Below, piece after piece: positions 1 to 5,671 of a stretch of DNA of 5,671 nt. The notes below the pieces were generated by a model. It was not told where the DNA came from, made no database searches, and saw nothing but the letters and a program-made list of their open reading frames with translations. The DNA comes from Candidatus Thorarchaeota archaeon (GTDB taxonomy: Archaea > Asgardarchaeota > Thorarchaeia > Thorarchaeales > Thorarchaeaceae). The stretch spans positions 1 through 5,671 of the forward strand of contig JABCSP010000160.1 in NCBI GenBank assembly GCA_018238825.1, written 5' to 3'. Each line of letters begins with the position of its first letter. Positions within the stretch are counted from its first letter, which is position 1. The translations under genes were made by a program, and so were the position numbers.

Positions 1-853
1 CATGCAATTCTGCATGATCCCCATGAACCTTGCCCTTCCTGGTAAACCGCTAAACTACATAAATACCGGCAACTGGTCTACAAAGGCCATCAAAGAGGTA
101 GGGTTCTATGGAGAGGAAAAAGTAATCGCATCATCGAAAGAAGAGAACTTCTCATACATACCAGCCGATGTCGAATTCAGTGAAGGAGCAGCATATGCAC
201 ACATCACTAGTAACAACACACTCTATGGAACAGAATGGAACTATGAGCCAAAGGTTCCAAGTGATGTACCACTTGTTTGTGACATGTCATCAGATATCAT
301 GGCCCGAGAGATCAACGCCAAGGATTACGGTGTCATATATGCAGGTGCTCAGAAGAACTTGGGTCCTGCAGGAGTTACTTTGGTTATTGTTAGAGAAGAT
401 TTGATAGGTCGTGTGCCAGATAACATTCCAACCATGCAGAAGTGGAGTACTCACGTTGCAAAGGGTTCGATGTTCAATACCCCTCCAGTCTTTCCAATTT
501 ACATGTGTAAATTAGCGCTAGAACATCTCAAGGAGATGGGAGGAGTAAAGGCTATGGAGAAGCTCAATCGTGAAAAGGCAAAGATTCTCTATGACGTGAT
601 TGATGCTTCGGATGGATTTTACAAAGGTCATGCTAGAGCAGATTCTCGGTCATTAATGAATGTCACATTCACAATGGCAACACCTGAGCTTGAGAATAAA
701 TGTGTAGACGAGGCAATTCCTCTTGATCTGATTGGTCTGAAAGGTCATCGGTCAGTAGGTGGAATGAGAGCTTCAATCTACAATGCAATGCCCATCGAGG
801 GAGTCAAAAAATTAGCAGAGTACCTTACAGAATTCAAAGAAAAGCACCAGTAA
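1..853 (+). CDS. serC: Phosphoserine aminotransferase SerC, 3' part (5' end outside window)
   Basis: This PLP-dependent, fold-type I aminotransferase converts 3-phosphohydroxypyruvate and glutamate to 3-phosphoserine and 2-oxoglutarate in cytoplasmic serine synthesis. Bacterial enzymes can also act in the vitamin B6 pathway. The frame enters from the left edge; the ATG at base 2 is internal. Numbering from that codon, 283 residues remain. Compared with the roughly 360-residue E. coli enzyme, about 77-80 N-terminal residues are missing, including the His-Arg substrate-binding pair. Visible hallmarks are Trp25 (equivalent to W102, stacking on PLP), HITSNNTLYGTEW (67-79, with the phosphate-binding Thr73), Asp94 (pyridine nitrogen), AQKNLGPAG with the Schiff-base Lys118 (bases 353-355), GSMFNTPP (155-162), and the substrate-binding GHRSVGGMRASIYNAMP (248-264). 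These match the bacterial/eukaryotic SerC type. The visible part shows no frameshift. Family assignment is very secure. Confidence 0.96.
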   Translation, partial: MQFCMIPMNLALPGKPLNYINTGNWSTKAIKEVGFYGEEKVIASSKEENFSYIPADVEFSEGAAYAHITSNNTLYGTEWNYEPKVPSDVPLVCDMSSDIMAREINAKDYGVIYAGAQKNLGPAGVTLVIVREDLIGRVPDNIPTMQKWSTHVAKGSMFNTPPVFPIYMCKLALEHLKEMGGVKAMEKLNREKAKILYDVIDASDGFYKGHARADSRSLMNVTFTMATPELENKCVDEAIPLDLIGLKGHRSVGGMRASIYNAMPIEGVKKLAEYLTEFKEKHQ

Positions 854-856
854 TTG

Positions 857-898
857 AATGGTGGGGGATTATTTCCTCCGCCTTCCATTTTATTTTTT
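857..898 (+). terminator. Hairpin plus T-tract terminator after serC
   Basis: Four bases after the serC stop, AATGG (857-861) can pair with CCATT (885-889), and GGGGGA (863-868) with TCCTCC (874-879, one G-U pair), around a TTATT loop and an asymmetric bulge. A T-rich run follows (888-898, with T6 at 893-898). Archaeal RNA polymerase stops at T-rich tracts with or without a hairpin, so the tract is the firmer part. It overlaps the stop codon of the convergent minus-strand gene. Confidence 0.6.
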
Positions 899-1231
899 CA
901 ACTTCTTCCTGCTTGTGAACTTCTTCACAGCTGCTTCTAGTACTTTAGTCATCTCTGGAATAGCATCCAGTTCGATCAGACCCTTGTATGTACGGCGCAT
1001 AACATTGCCGCTCACATTCACATTCAAATTTCGCATCCCCTTTCCTCCAAAGAATGTCTTCAGAGTAGATGCAATCGGAATCAAAACTCCGCCTGGTAAT
1101 CGACTTGAGAGATTTTCCTCACAGCAATGACAATCAATCATTAATATCGTGTTTTCACTATCTAAGAGAACCTCAACTGGCATCTCTTGCTTTGAACCCA
1201 AATTTAATGTGAATTTTCCAATCAATTTCAT
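890..1231 (-). CDS. Small soluble protein of unknown function with a Cys/His cluster
   Basis: I do not recognise this family. From the ATG at 1231 the product is 113 residues and starts MKLIGKFTLNLG. An in-frame ATG at 1264 would add 11 residues (MYNSSHLRVRT). I prefer 1231 because a TATA-like box at 1285-1290 predicts transcription from about 1261, inside the longer version, and a weak AAGGG lies 8 bases before the 1231 ATG. No signal peptide or membrane segment is visible. Residues 3-30 look like beta strands, followed by the cluster DCHCCEE (33-39), a Gly-rich stretch with FFGGKG near 60-65, another strand-like segment (NLNVNVSGNV, 68-77), then a helix and a very basic tail rich in Lys and Arg. 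The Cys/His cluster could bind a metal or be redox-active; this is inference. The basic tail might touch nucleic acid. It probably has its own promoter and ends convergently with serC. Confidence 0.75.
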   Translation of the reverse strand: MKLIGKFTLNLGSKQEMPVEVLLDSENTILMIDCHCCEENLSSRLPGGVLIPIASTLKTFFGGKGMRNLNVNVSGNVMRRTYKGLIELDAIPEMTKVLEAAVKKFTSRKKLKK

Positions 1232-1282
1232 TGTTCTGACCCTTAGATGTGATGAGTTGTACATGTTCGCAATGCCTGAACT

Positions 1283-1292
1283 ACATATAAGA
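1283..1292 (-). promoter_or_regulatory. TATA-like box of the small unknown gene
   Basis: On the minus strand this reads TCTTATATGT, close to an archaeal box A. Placing transcription start about 26 bases downstream puts it near 1261, giving a leader of about 30 bases before the ATG at 1231. Spacing is the main support; no clear BRE is visible. Confidence 0.45.
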
Positions 1293-1336
1293 CCAGCTCA
1301 GGCCGCTCGAATTCAACGAGTGACCTGATAAGGTAC

Positions 1337-1353
1337 CAGTAAAAACTTTACTG
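1337..1353 (-). terminator. Perfect 7-bp hairpin just after the protease stop
   Basis: CAGTAAA (1337-1343) and TTTACTG (1347-1353) form a perfect inverted repeat with a 3-base loop, starting two bases after the TAA of the protease gene. Read on the minus strand, five consecutive T's span the loop and second arm, but no T-run follows the hairpin. It is probably a 3'-end or RNA-stability hairpin, or a weak terminator. Confidence 0.4.
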
Positions 1354-1355
1354 AG

Positions 1356-3989
1356 TTATCTTGACCTCCGTCGGCTATAAACAATATAGATAACAAAAAT
1401 CACCAATACTCCTGATAACAATAACACAAGCCGAAGTGAATCAAGTTGGTCGTCTGGTATTGTCGTAGTAGTAGTCGTAGTGGTTGTCGTAGTTGTAGTG
1501 GTAGTTGTTGTAGTAGTTGTGTCTTGTACTGTATAACCGAAGGTTCCAGATACAGCCCAATTTCCGATTGAATCATTTGCGTAAATCCGGTAACTAACAA
1601 TAGTACCGTTTGGTAGTGCTGGAATCAATCCTTCATAATCTGAACCAGACCAAGTCATTGTCACGTTGGTCCATGTTGTTCCATTGTAATATGATAAGAT
1701 GACTGTATCTACACCACTAACATCGGAAACTGTAATATCTATGTTAACAGACTCTGCAGAGTTTGGTGTTGAAGGTATTTGGCTAAGTGACTCAAAAACT
1801 GGACCTTCAGTATCCGGAATTGGTCTGATACTTATCAAAGCTCCATAACAATCGAGTTTTCCATATCCCCAGTCGTAATTGGGAGTCCCTCCAGTAAATG
1901 CATCAGTTACCGCTGTGGATTCTACTATAGATTTGAACTGGTTTCCAATTGTTGAATTTGTTTGTAACAAGAGAGCTGCACATCCAGCAACATGAGGTCC
2001 TGAAGCACTTGTGCCACTGAATAGCCTATAACTTCCGAACCGCTGATCAAATGGAAGTGATCCATAATCATTGTACCACGTAGACCAGTGAGAACCATCA
2101 GCATAATCAGAGATTACATCATAACCACCTGGTGCTGCTACCCCTTGTTTGAGGACCCCATCAATTCTGGGACCGCGTGACGAGAAACTGGCAATATCGC
2201 CAATAGTTACGCCACCGACAAGATTTCGGGTACGATAGCTTGCAACACTGACTGCACTATCAGCTGTTGAAGGCCAGCATATCTGGTAGCTGTTAGCAAC
2301 ATCGCTCATCCAAACACAGCCCCCAGTCCAGGAACTCTGACTATCAGAAATGTATGTATGAATTGTTGCGGGGTCAGGTGTGGAAATATCTAGTTGATGC
2401 CAAGGCGCTGCCACCGTTACAGGCAATACGCCATGTATCCAGATACCAAGCATGCTAGTACTACGATTTGATATTGATATGAAAGACTCAACTACATAGT
2501 TTGGTGTTGGTGGTTCTGCAAAGAAGTTCAGATAACCCACACCAGGATTCAGGTTGAATACTGCAGGCGGTAAGGTAAAAGATGTCTGATCCATTATTAG
2601 AGTGAAATTACTGTTCGATAAATCTGTTGAGTTGACTGTGAGTACTGTAATGTACACATCAGTAATGTCTTCATGAACGTAAACCCCATCTGGTGGTGGA
2701 ATAGTGAACTCAAATACATGACCTGTATAGGCAGCAACTGTTGCCATAGCATGCTTATCCTTTCCACCTAAATTACCACTTGGAGAAATAACTGGAATTC
2801 CATCTGCGACCAATTCATCAATCATTTGTTCAGCAAGAGAACTGCCATCAAGATAATGATAGGTCCAAGAACCGATTTCAGTAAGAATCACATCAGCACC
2901 GGTGTTATTTGCGATTACCAGTGCCTCTTCAATTGATAGCGTTGTGTTCTGGTCTCCAATAACACGTAACATCATTAGCTCTGCAGAAGGAGCCGTACCA
3001 ACGTAAGTTCGAAGTTCCGGTGTCCCTCCAAGAAGTATTCCTGCAACTGCAGTTCCATGACCTCCACCAAATGAACTATCGTCTTTATGGGTACTTGTAG
3101 TAAGATTAACTCCACGTACCCAGGATTGGACAGTAGGCGGTGACATACCATCTTTCTCGAAGATGTATTTGGTCTTGGGCGTTCCCAGCATAATCAGGGC
3201 TTCTCCGAAATCAAGATATCCGTCACCTGATGTATCATTTACTATAAAGAAGGGTTCACCAATATCTGCTATTCCATTCTGTGTAACATTGTCTGCCCAC
3301 ACCCACTCGGTCGTCACGTTAAATATCCCTTCTGCACTCAAGTCGATTGCGTAGAGTACTTCATCTGCTGAAATAGAACCACTATCATCAAGGTCAACGC
3401 CATCAGTTCCATTATCGAATACACCATTTACGGCTCCGCCATCAAGCCATTCGAAAGTTCCACCATCAGCAAACCAAAGGTCTGGATGACGCCAATCAAC
3501 ACCAGAATCCAGGTCTGCAATTAGAATACCTTCACCAGTTATGTTCAGTCCAAAATCATCAACTTCATTCCAAACATCGTCAGCATTGATCTCAGGTATC
3601 GAAACATCTCGTGGAGACTCCATGAATCTAAGATGTGACTGAGCAGCAATTTCATCTACAATATTGAGATCTACTAAATTGGCAAGACTCTCCGAAGATC
3701 CTTGTAAGAGGTAAAATGGACCTATATGACTCATAGTAGGACTTCCGAAACTAAACTTAATTCCCAGCCCAAGTATGATATCAATCATTGATGATGTGAG
3801 ACCATTCTCGAATTTTGCTACAATAGGAATCTGCTCACCATACACCTCTGTGAGTGCGGCAAAATCAAGAGGTGTGGCTTCATGCATTACTGTCTGCTGG
3901 TTATCTACCGATGATAGATAGAAGAGAGCAGGGACACTTGATAACACTAAGCATGCCATTAGTAGCGCGCTTACTAATTTCCTTTGCAC
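1356..3989 (-). CDS. Membrane-anchored subtilisin-like (S8) serine protease with EF-hand insertion
   Basis: This is a predicted extracellular endopeptidase of the subtilase family, 877 residues, tethered to the cell surface. The GTG start is set by GAGGAGG eight bases upstream. Domains in order: signal peptide (1 to about 27); I9-like propeptide (about 53-120, starting IPIVAKF); catalytic domain (about 150-720); Ig-like domain (about 727-821, DTEGP to YTV); 20 consecutive Thr (824-843); a membrane helix (854-872); and the tail RRRSR. The catalytic set is complete: Asp161 (DSGVD), His311 (GGGHGTAVAG), oxyanion Asn406 (SPSGN) and Ser661 (SGTSASGPHVAG). FSSRGP (602-607) is also typical. There are about 150 residues between Asp and His, against about 30 in subtilisin, and about 255 between Asn and Ser, against about 66; the first insertion carries EF-hand loops. 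About sixteen N-x-S/T sequons suggest glycosylation, and Cys558, 571, 670 and 714 could form disulfides. Its substrate is unknown: nutrient scavenging or processing of surface proteins are both possible. Family assignment is very secure. Confidence 0.95.
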   Translation of the reverse strand: MQRKLVSALLMACLVLSSVPALFYLSSVDNQQTVMHEATPLDFAALTEVYGEQIPIVAKFENGLTSSMIDIILGLGIKFSFGSPTMSHIGPFYLLQGSSESLANLVDLNIVDEIAAQSHLRFMESPRDVSIPEINADDVWNEVDDFGLNITGEGILIADLDSGVDWRHPDLWFADGGTFEWLDGGAVNGVFDNGTDGVDLDDSGSISADEVLYAIDLSAEGIFNVTTEWVWADNVTQNGIADIGEPFFIVNDTSGDGYLDFGEALIMLGTPKTKYIFEKDGMSPPTVQSWVRGVNLTTSTHKDDSSFGGGHGTAVAGILLGGTPELRTYVGTAPSAELMMLRVIGDQNTTLSIEEALVIANNTGADVILTEIGSWTYHYLDGSSLAEQMIDELVADGIPVISPSGNLGGKDKHAMATVAAYTGHVFEFTIPPPDGVYVHEDITDVYITVLTVNSTDLSNSNFTLIMDQTSFTLPPAVFNLNPGVGYLNFFAEPPTPNYVVESFISISNRSTSMLGIWIHGVLPVTVAAPWHQLDISTPDPATIHTYISDSQSSWTGGCVWMSDVANSYQICWPSTADSAVSVASYRTRNLVGGVTIGDIASFSSRGPRIDGVLKQGVAAPGGYDVISDYADGSHWSTWYNDYGSLPFDQRFGSYRLFSGTSASGPHVAGCAALLLQTNSTIGNQFKSIVESTAVTDAFTGGTPNYDWGYGKLDCYGALISIRPIPDTEGPVFESLSQIPSTPNSAESVNIDITVSDVSGVDTVILSYYNGTTWTNVTMTWSGSDYEGLIPALPNGTIVSYRIYANDSIGNWAVSGTFGYTVQDTTTTTTTTTTTTTTTTTTTTIPDDQLDSLRLVLLLSGVLVIFVIYIVYSRRRSR
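1461..1520 (-). repeat. Polythreonine stalk: 20 consecutive Thr codons
   Basis: This encodes protease residues 824-843, between the Ig-like domain and the membrane helix. All four Thr codons are used (9 ACT, 6 ACA, 3 ACG, 2 ACC) in no regular order, so the tract is held at protein level and is not a pure triplet repeat. Such Thr-rich linkers are common stalks, often O-glycosylated, in archaeal surface proteins. Confidence 0.9.
3201..3395 (-). other. EF-hand-like calcium-binding loops inside the protease
   Basis: Two loops fit the canonical 12-residue EF-hand pattern. The first is D199, D201, S203, G204, I206, S207, E210 (bases 3360-3395); the second is D252, S254, D256, G257, L259, D260, E263 (3201-3236). 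Between them N234, T236, N238, G239, A241, D242, E245 (3255-3290) fits in a degenerate form. All lie in the insertion between catalytic Asp161 and His311. Many subtilases need calcium for folding and stability, so a calcium-dependent switch or brace is likely; this is inference. Confidence 0.75.
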
Positions 3990-3997
3990 AGTCTAAT

Positions 3998-4004
3998 CCT
4001 CCTC
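3998..4004 (-). promoter_or_regulatory. Strong Shine-Dalgarno fixing the GTG start of the protease
   Basis: The minus strand reads GAGGAGG, then 8 bases, then GTG at 3989-3987. The match to the archaeal 16S rRNA 3' end and the good spacing justify the non-ATG start, which also places a clean signal peptide at the N-terminus. Confidence 0.85.
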
Positions 4005-4044
4005 AGAATTCGGTACTGATTGGAATATCCACACGAATCCAATG

Positions 4045-4056
4045 TTATAGTATAAT
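4045..4056 (-). promoter_or_regulatory. TATA-like box of the protease gene
   Basis: The minus strand reads ATTATACTATAA in the 112-base gap between the ClC and protease genes. Transcription would start near 4024, giving a leader of about 35 bases that contains the Shine-Dalgarno. A second AT-rich candidate (CATAAATTAATA, 4069-4080) lies just upstream, so the exact box is uncertain. Confidence 0.4.
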
Positions 4057-4101
4057 ACTTCATTGACCTATTAATTTATGCAGGAAGGCTTCTGTTACGA
4101 A

Positions 4102-5517
4102 TTACAGTTCCCGATCGATGATATTCAAATCACTATCAAAGATGTTCTCAGTACTTTTTGATTTCCTAAGGTCAACTTTTCTATCACGTAAGACGTTTAC
4201 AGATGCATAGAAATCAACAGATTCGTCTGCCCGTGAAATCTTCTGCCCTTCATAGAGAGAAGTACCGGCACTCACTAAATATGAAACCGTGATACAGATG
4301 GCTAATGGAATTACCAAGTCAAATGAGAGGCTCATCTCTAACATCATTACACAAGTGGCGACGGGTGTGTTTGTAGTTGCTGCAAGGACTGCGCCCATTC
4401 CAAGGACCATGAAAGCCGCAACATTTCCAGGATGAAATATCTCACCAAATATGGACCCAAGCATTGCACCAACAAAGAGAGACGACGCAAGCACTCCGCC
4501 TGAAACACGACCAGCTACTACAAAGGATGATGCAAAAAGCTTGCTAAATAATAGTATGATAAGAATGAGAATTGGTTGCGGATTTTCAGCCAGGAAATTA
4601 ATAACTTCGTAACCCATTCCTGCTATTGTCAGCGAAGGACCAGCAACTAAGACAGCAAAGAAAATGACTACGCAAGCCAAGAGTGATCCAAAGACAGGAT
4701 CCGCCCAATCAGGTAACTTCATTGTAAAGAAATTACGAGTTGCCATCAAGCTTACAGCAAATAGGATTGATACAAGTCCGGCGACTATGCCAAAGAAAAT
4801 GAGGAGTGGAGTTTCAGCCAGTGTAAATTGATATGATGCTTGAAAAGTGAATAGAGGGCTCGGACCGGTCTGTGTAATATAAGAGTAAATCCCACTGAAA
4901 ACTATGAATGATGTAATAGCAGCAATAACTGTTGGAACAAAGTAGCCTAGCCGAGCATCTCGTTTGTAAGGAGCTTCAGTGGCAAATAATGCACCTCCCA
5001 ATGGTGCGCCGTAGATTCCAGCAGTTGCAGCCGCTGAACCCATCATTAGGAAGACTCGCAGGTGAGAAGGTTCCTGGAAACCAAGTCGTCGACCAATCGT
5101 ACTTCCAACACCTGCGCCGATTAGAACAGCTGGACCCTCACGACCTACAGGATTTCCGGTCCCGATTGAAACTGATGTCGCAATCATTTTCGTGACCGTT
5201 GTACCTTTACGGAGTGCACTTGGTTTATGAGTTATTTCGATGGCTTTTGAGATTCCACTACCTTGAATCTCATTTCGACCAAAATATATGAGGAGTCCTG
5301 AGAAGGCACCACCAATAAGTGGGGCAAGAAAAACTGGAAGTGAAGAAAAGGAGATTATAGTCACCTCAATCATTAGTTGGAATGCAACCATGAAAAGACC
5401 ACAAACTAGACCAACAAGAATTGAGGCAGGTACGTAGAGTTTATAGAATCGTAAGAAATGACTGATATGGAATAGATCCTTTAGAGGAATCACATTCTCA
5501 ATTTTCTTTTCAGTCAT
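4102..5517 (-). CDS. ClC-family chloride transporter/channel
   Basis: This polytopic membrane protein of the ClC family moves chloride (or a similar anion), either as a Cl-/H+ antiporter or as a channel. Numbering follows the longer form from a GTG at 5526 (474 residues). I chose the ATG at 5517, residue 4, as start; neither has a good Shine-Dalgarno, so the choice is open. Hydrophobic segments run from about 31 to 420. Family signatures are GSGIS (89-93, with the ion-coordinating Ser90), GREGP (128-132, with the gating glutamate E130), a GRVSGGVLASS stretch (339-349) at the place of the GxFxP motif, and Tyr425 in TSLYEG, equivalent to the central Tyr445 of ClC-ec1. The inner proton glutamate of ClC-ec1 (E203) appears to be Ala185 in ALFATEAPYK. 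There is no CBS domain, only a charged tail of about 45 residues. Likely roles are ion or pH homeostasis. Nothing links it functionally to the protease downstream, which seems to have its own promoter. Confidence 0.94.
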   Translation of the reverse strand: MTEKKIENVIPLKDLFHISHFLRFYKLYVPASILVGLVCGLFMVAFQLMIEVTIISFSSLPVFLAPLIGGAFSGLLIYFGRNEIQGSGISKAIEITHKPSALRKGTTVTKMIATSVSIGTGNPVGREGPAVLIGAGVGSTIGRRLGFQEPSHLRVFLMMGSAAATAGIYGAPLGGALFATEAPYKRDARLGYFVPTVIAAITSFIVFSGIYSYITQTGPSPLFTFQASYQFTLAETPLLIFFGIVAGLVSILFAVSLMATRNFFTMKLPDWADPVFGSLLACVVIFFAVLVAGPSLTIAGMGYEVINFLAENPQPILILIILLFSKLFASSFVVAGRVSGGVLASSLFVGAMLGSIFGEIFHPGNVAAFMVLGMGAVLAATTNTPVATCVMMLEMSLSFDLVIPLAICITVSYLVSAGTSLYEGQKISRADESVDFYASVNVLRDRKVDLRKSKSTENIFDSDLNIIDREL

Positions 5518-5566
5518 ATCACTCACTAAGCCAGAGGTTTTGTACTTCTACATCGCTAATTCCATC

Positions 5567-5575
5567 AGATTTATC
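5567..5575 (-). promoter_or_regulatory. Weak TATA-like box upstream of the ClC gene
   Basis: The minus strand reads GATAAATCT. A start of transcription about 26 bases downstream would leave a leader of about 20-30 bases. The match is poor and rests mostly on position. Confidence 0.25.
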
Positions 5576-5577
5576 TC

Positions 5578-5671
5578 TTACCGGTATCTTGCTTGGGGTG
5601 GAGACCCCCCTTGACTGGCAAGAAAAAGACCGATACCATGCCCACGGAAATCCTCTGAAACGAGAATATCT
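5578..5671 (-). CDS. C-terminal end of a GNAT-like acetyltransferase, probably truncated
   Basis: An open frame enters from the right edge on the minus strand and ends at TAA (5580-5578), leaving 30 residues in view. It begins DILVSEDFRGHGIGLFLASQ. RGHGIG fits the R-x-x-G-x-G/A pyrophosphate-binding loop of GNAT N-acetyltransferases, preceded by the usual beta strand and followed by the start of the usual helix. A complete GNAT normally has about 50 or more residues after this loop, including a later strand and an Asn/Tyr segment. Here the frame stops 16 residues after the loop, with an unrelated-looking tail (GGSPPQARYR) beginning at a G6 run (5605-5610). It may be a decayed gene, a frameshift or sequencing error at the G run, or a chance match. 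It lies about 60 bases upstream of the ClC gene on the same strand. Confidence 0.4.
   Translation of the reverse strand, partial: DILVSEDFRGHGIGLFLASQGGSPPQARYR

Noticed and set aside
2..4. ATG at the left edge as the start of serC
   Set aside because: It would remove about 77 conserved N-terminal residues with no sign of a real start; the frame simply enters from outside the window.
858..1130. Plus-strand open frame of 90 codons over the small unknown gene
   Set aside because: It lies opposite the minus-strand gene, begins within the serC terminator and has a low-complexity, Phe-rich start with no ribosome binding site.
1461..1520. Microsatellite or CRISPR-like repeat
   Set aside because: The triplets are irregular Thr codons within the protease frame; there are no spacers or repeat units.
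5583..5637. Nested inverted repeats (GGTATC/GATACC, CTTGC/GCAAG, GGGGT/ACCCC) suggesting a structured RNA
   Set aside because: The arms are only 5-6 bases with unequal spacing, and most of the stretch is inside the GNAT-like frame. No known RNA motif is recognisable, so chance is likely.
5527..5671. Fluoride riboswitch upstream of the ClC gene
   Set aside because: A CTGATG is present on the minus strand, but the conserved core and the pairing pattern are missing, and the ClC motifs are not those of the fluoride-specific CLC-F branch.
5519..5671. Alternative minus-strand frame, open for 50 codons and ending next to the ClC start
   Set aside because: No recognisable motif, and a chance open run of this length is quite possible. 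It conflicts with the GNAT-like frame; kept only as a possible frameshift partner.
5613..5671. Plus-strand open frame reaching the right edge (DWQEKDRYHAHGNPLKREY)
   Set aside because: It has no ATG or ribosome binding site and continues back as an antisense shadow of the ClC gene.
1..5671. A linked defence, secretion or metabolic system across the window
   Set aside because: The genes belong to unrelated processes, are spaced apart with separate promoter-like boxes, and show no toxin, nuclease, recombinase or phage signatures.

Overview
The window holds four protein-coding genes and a fragment of a possible fifth at the right edge. It looks like chromosomal DNA from an archaeon. The evidence is AT-rich TATA-like boxes upstream of genes, a strong GGAGG-type ribosome binding site before a GTG start, and a secreted protease built in a typically archaeal way: signal peptide, propeptide, catalytic domain, Ig-like domain, polythreonine stalk, one C-terminal membrane anchor and a short Arg-rich tail. 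That surface-protein style, together with moderate GC and a bacterial-type serC, would fit an Asgard archaeon such as Thorarchaeota. This lineage guess is an inference from style and is not proven here. There is no rRNA, tRNA, CRISPR array, insertion sequence or phage gene.

Layout, left to right. (1) 1-853, plus strand: the C-terminal 283 residues of phosphoserine aminotransferase (SerC), with its beginning outside the window, followed by a hairpin and T-tract terminator. (2) 890-1231, minus strand: a small soluble protein of unknown function with an Asp-Cys-His-Cys-Cys cluster; its 3' end meets that of serC. (3) 1356-3989, minus strand: an 877-residue membrane-anchored subtilisin-like (S8) protease with a complete Asp/His/Asn/Ser active site and two large insertions, the first carrying two canonical EF-hand calcium loops and a degenerate third. 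(4) 4102-5517, minus strand: a ClC-family chloride transporter or channel without CBS domains. (5) 5578-5671, minus strand: an open frame entering from the right edge with an acetyl-CoA-binding (GNAT) signature, which stops too early for a normal GNAT.

The minus-strand genes 2-4 are separated by about 90-125 bp, and each has a plausible TATA-like box of its own, so they look like separate transcription units. Nothing ties serine synthesis, the surface protease and chloride transport into one pathway. I do not see an undescribed multi-gene system here. The items most worth a second look are the EF-hand insertion in the protease, the truncated GNAT-like frame, and the Cys/His cluster of the small unknown protein.
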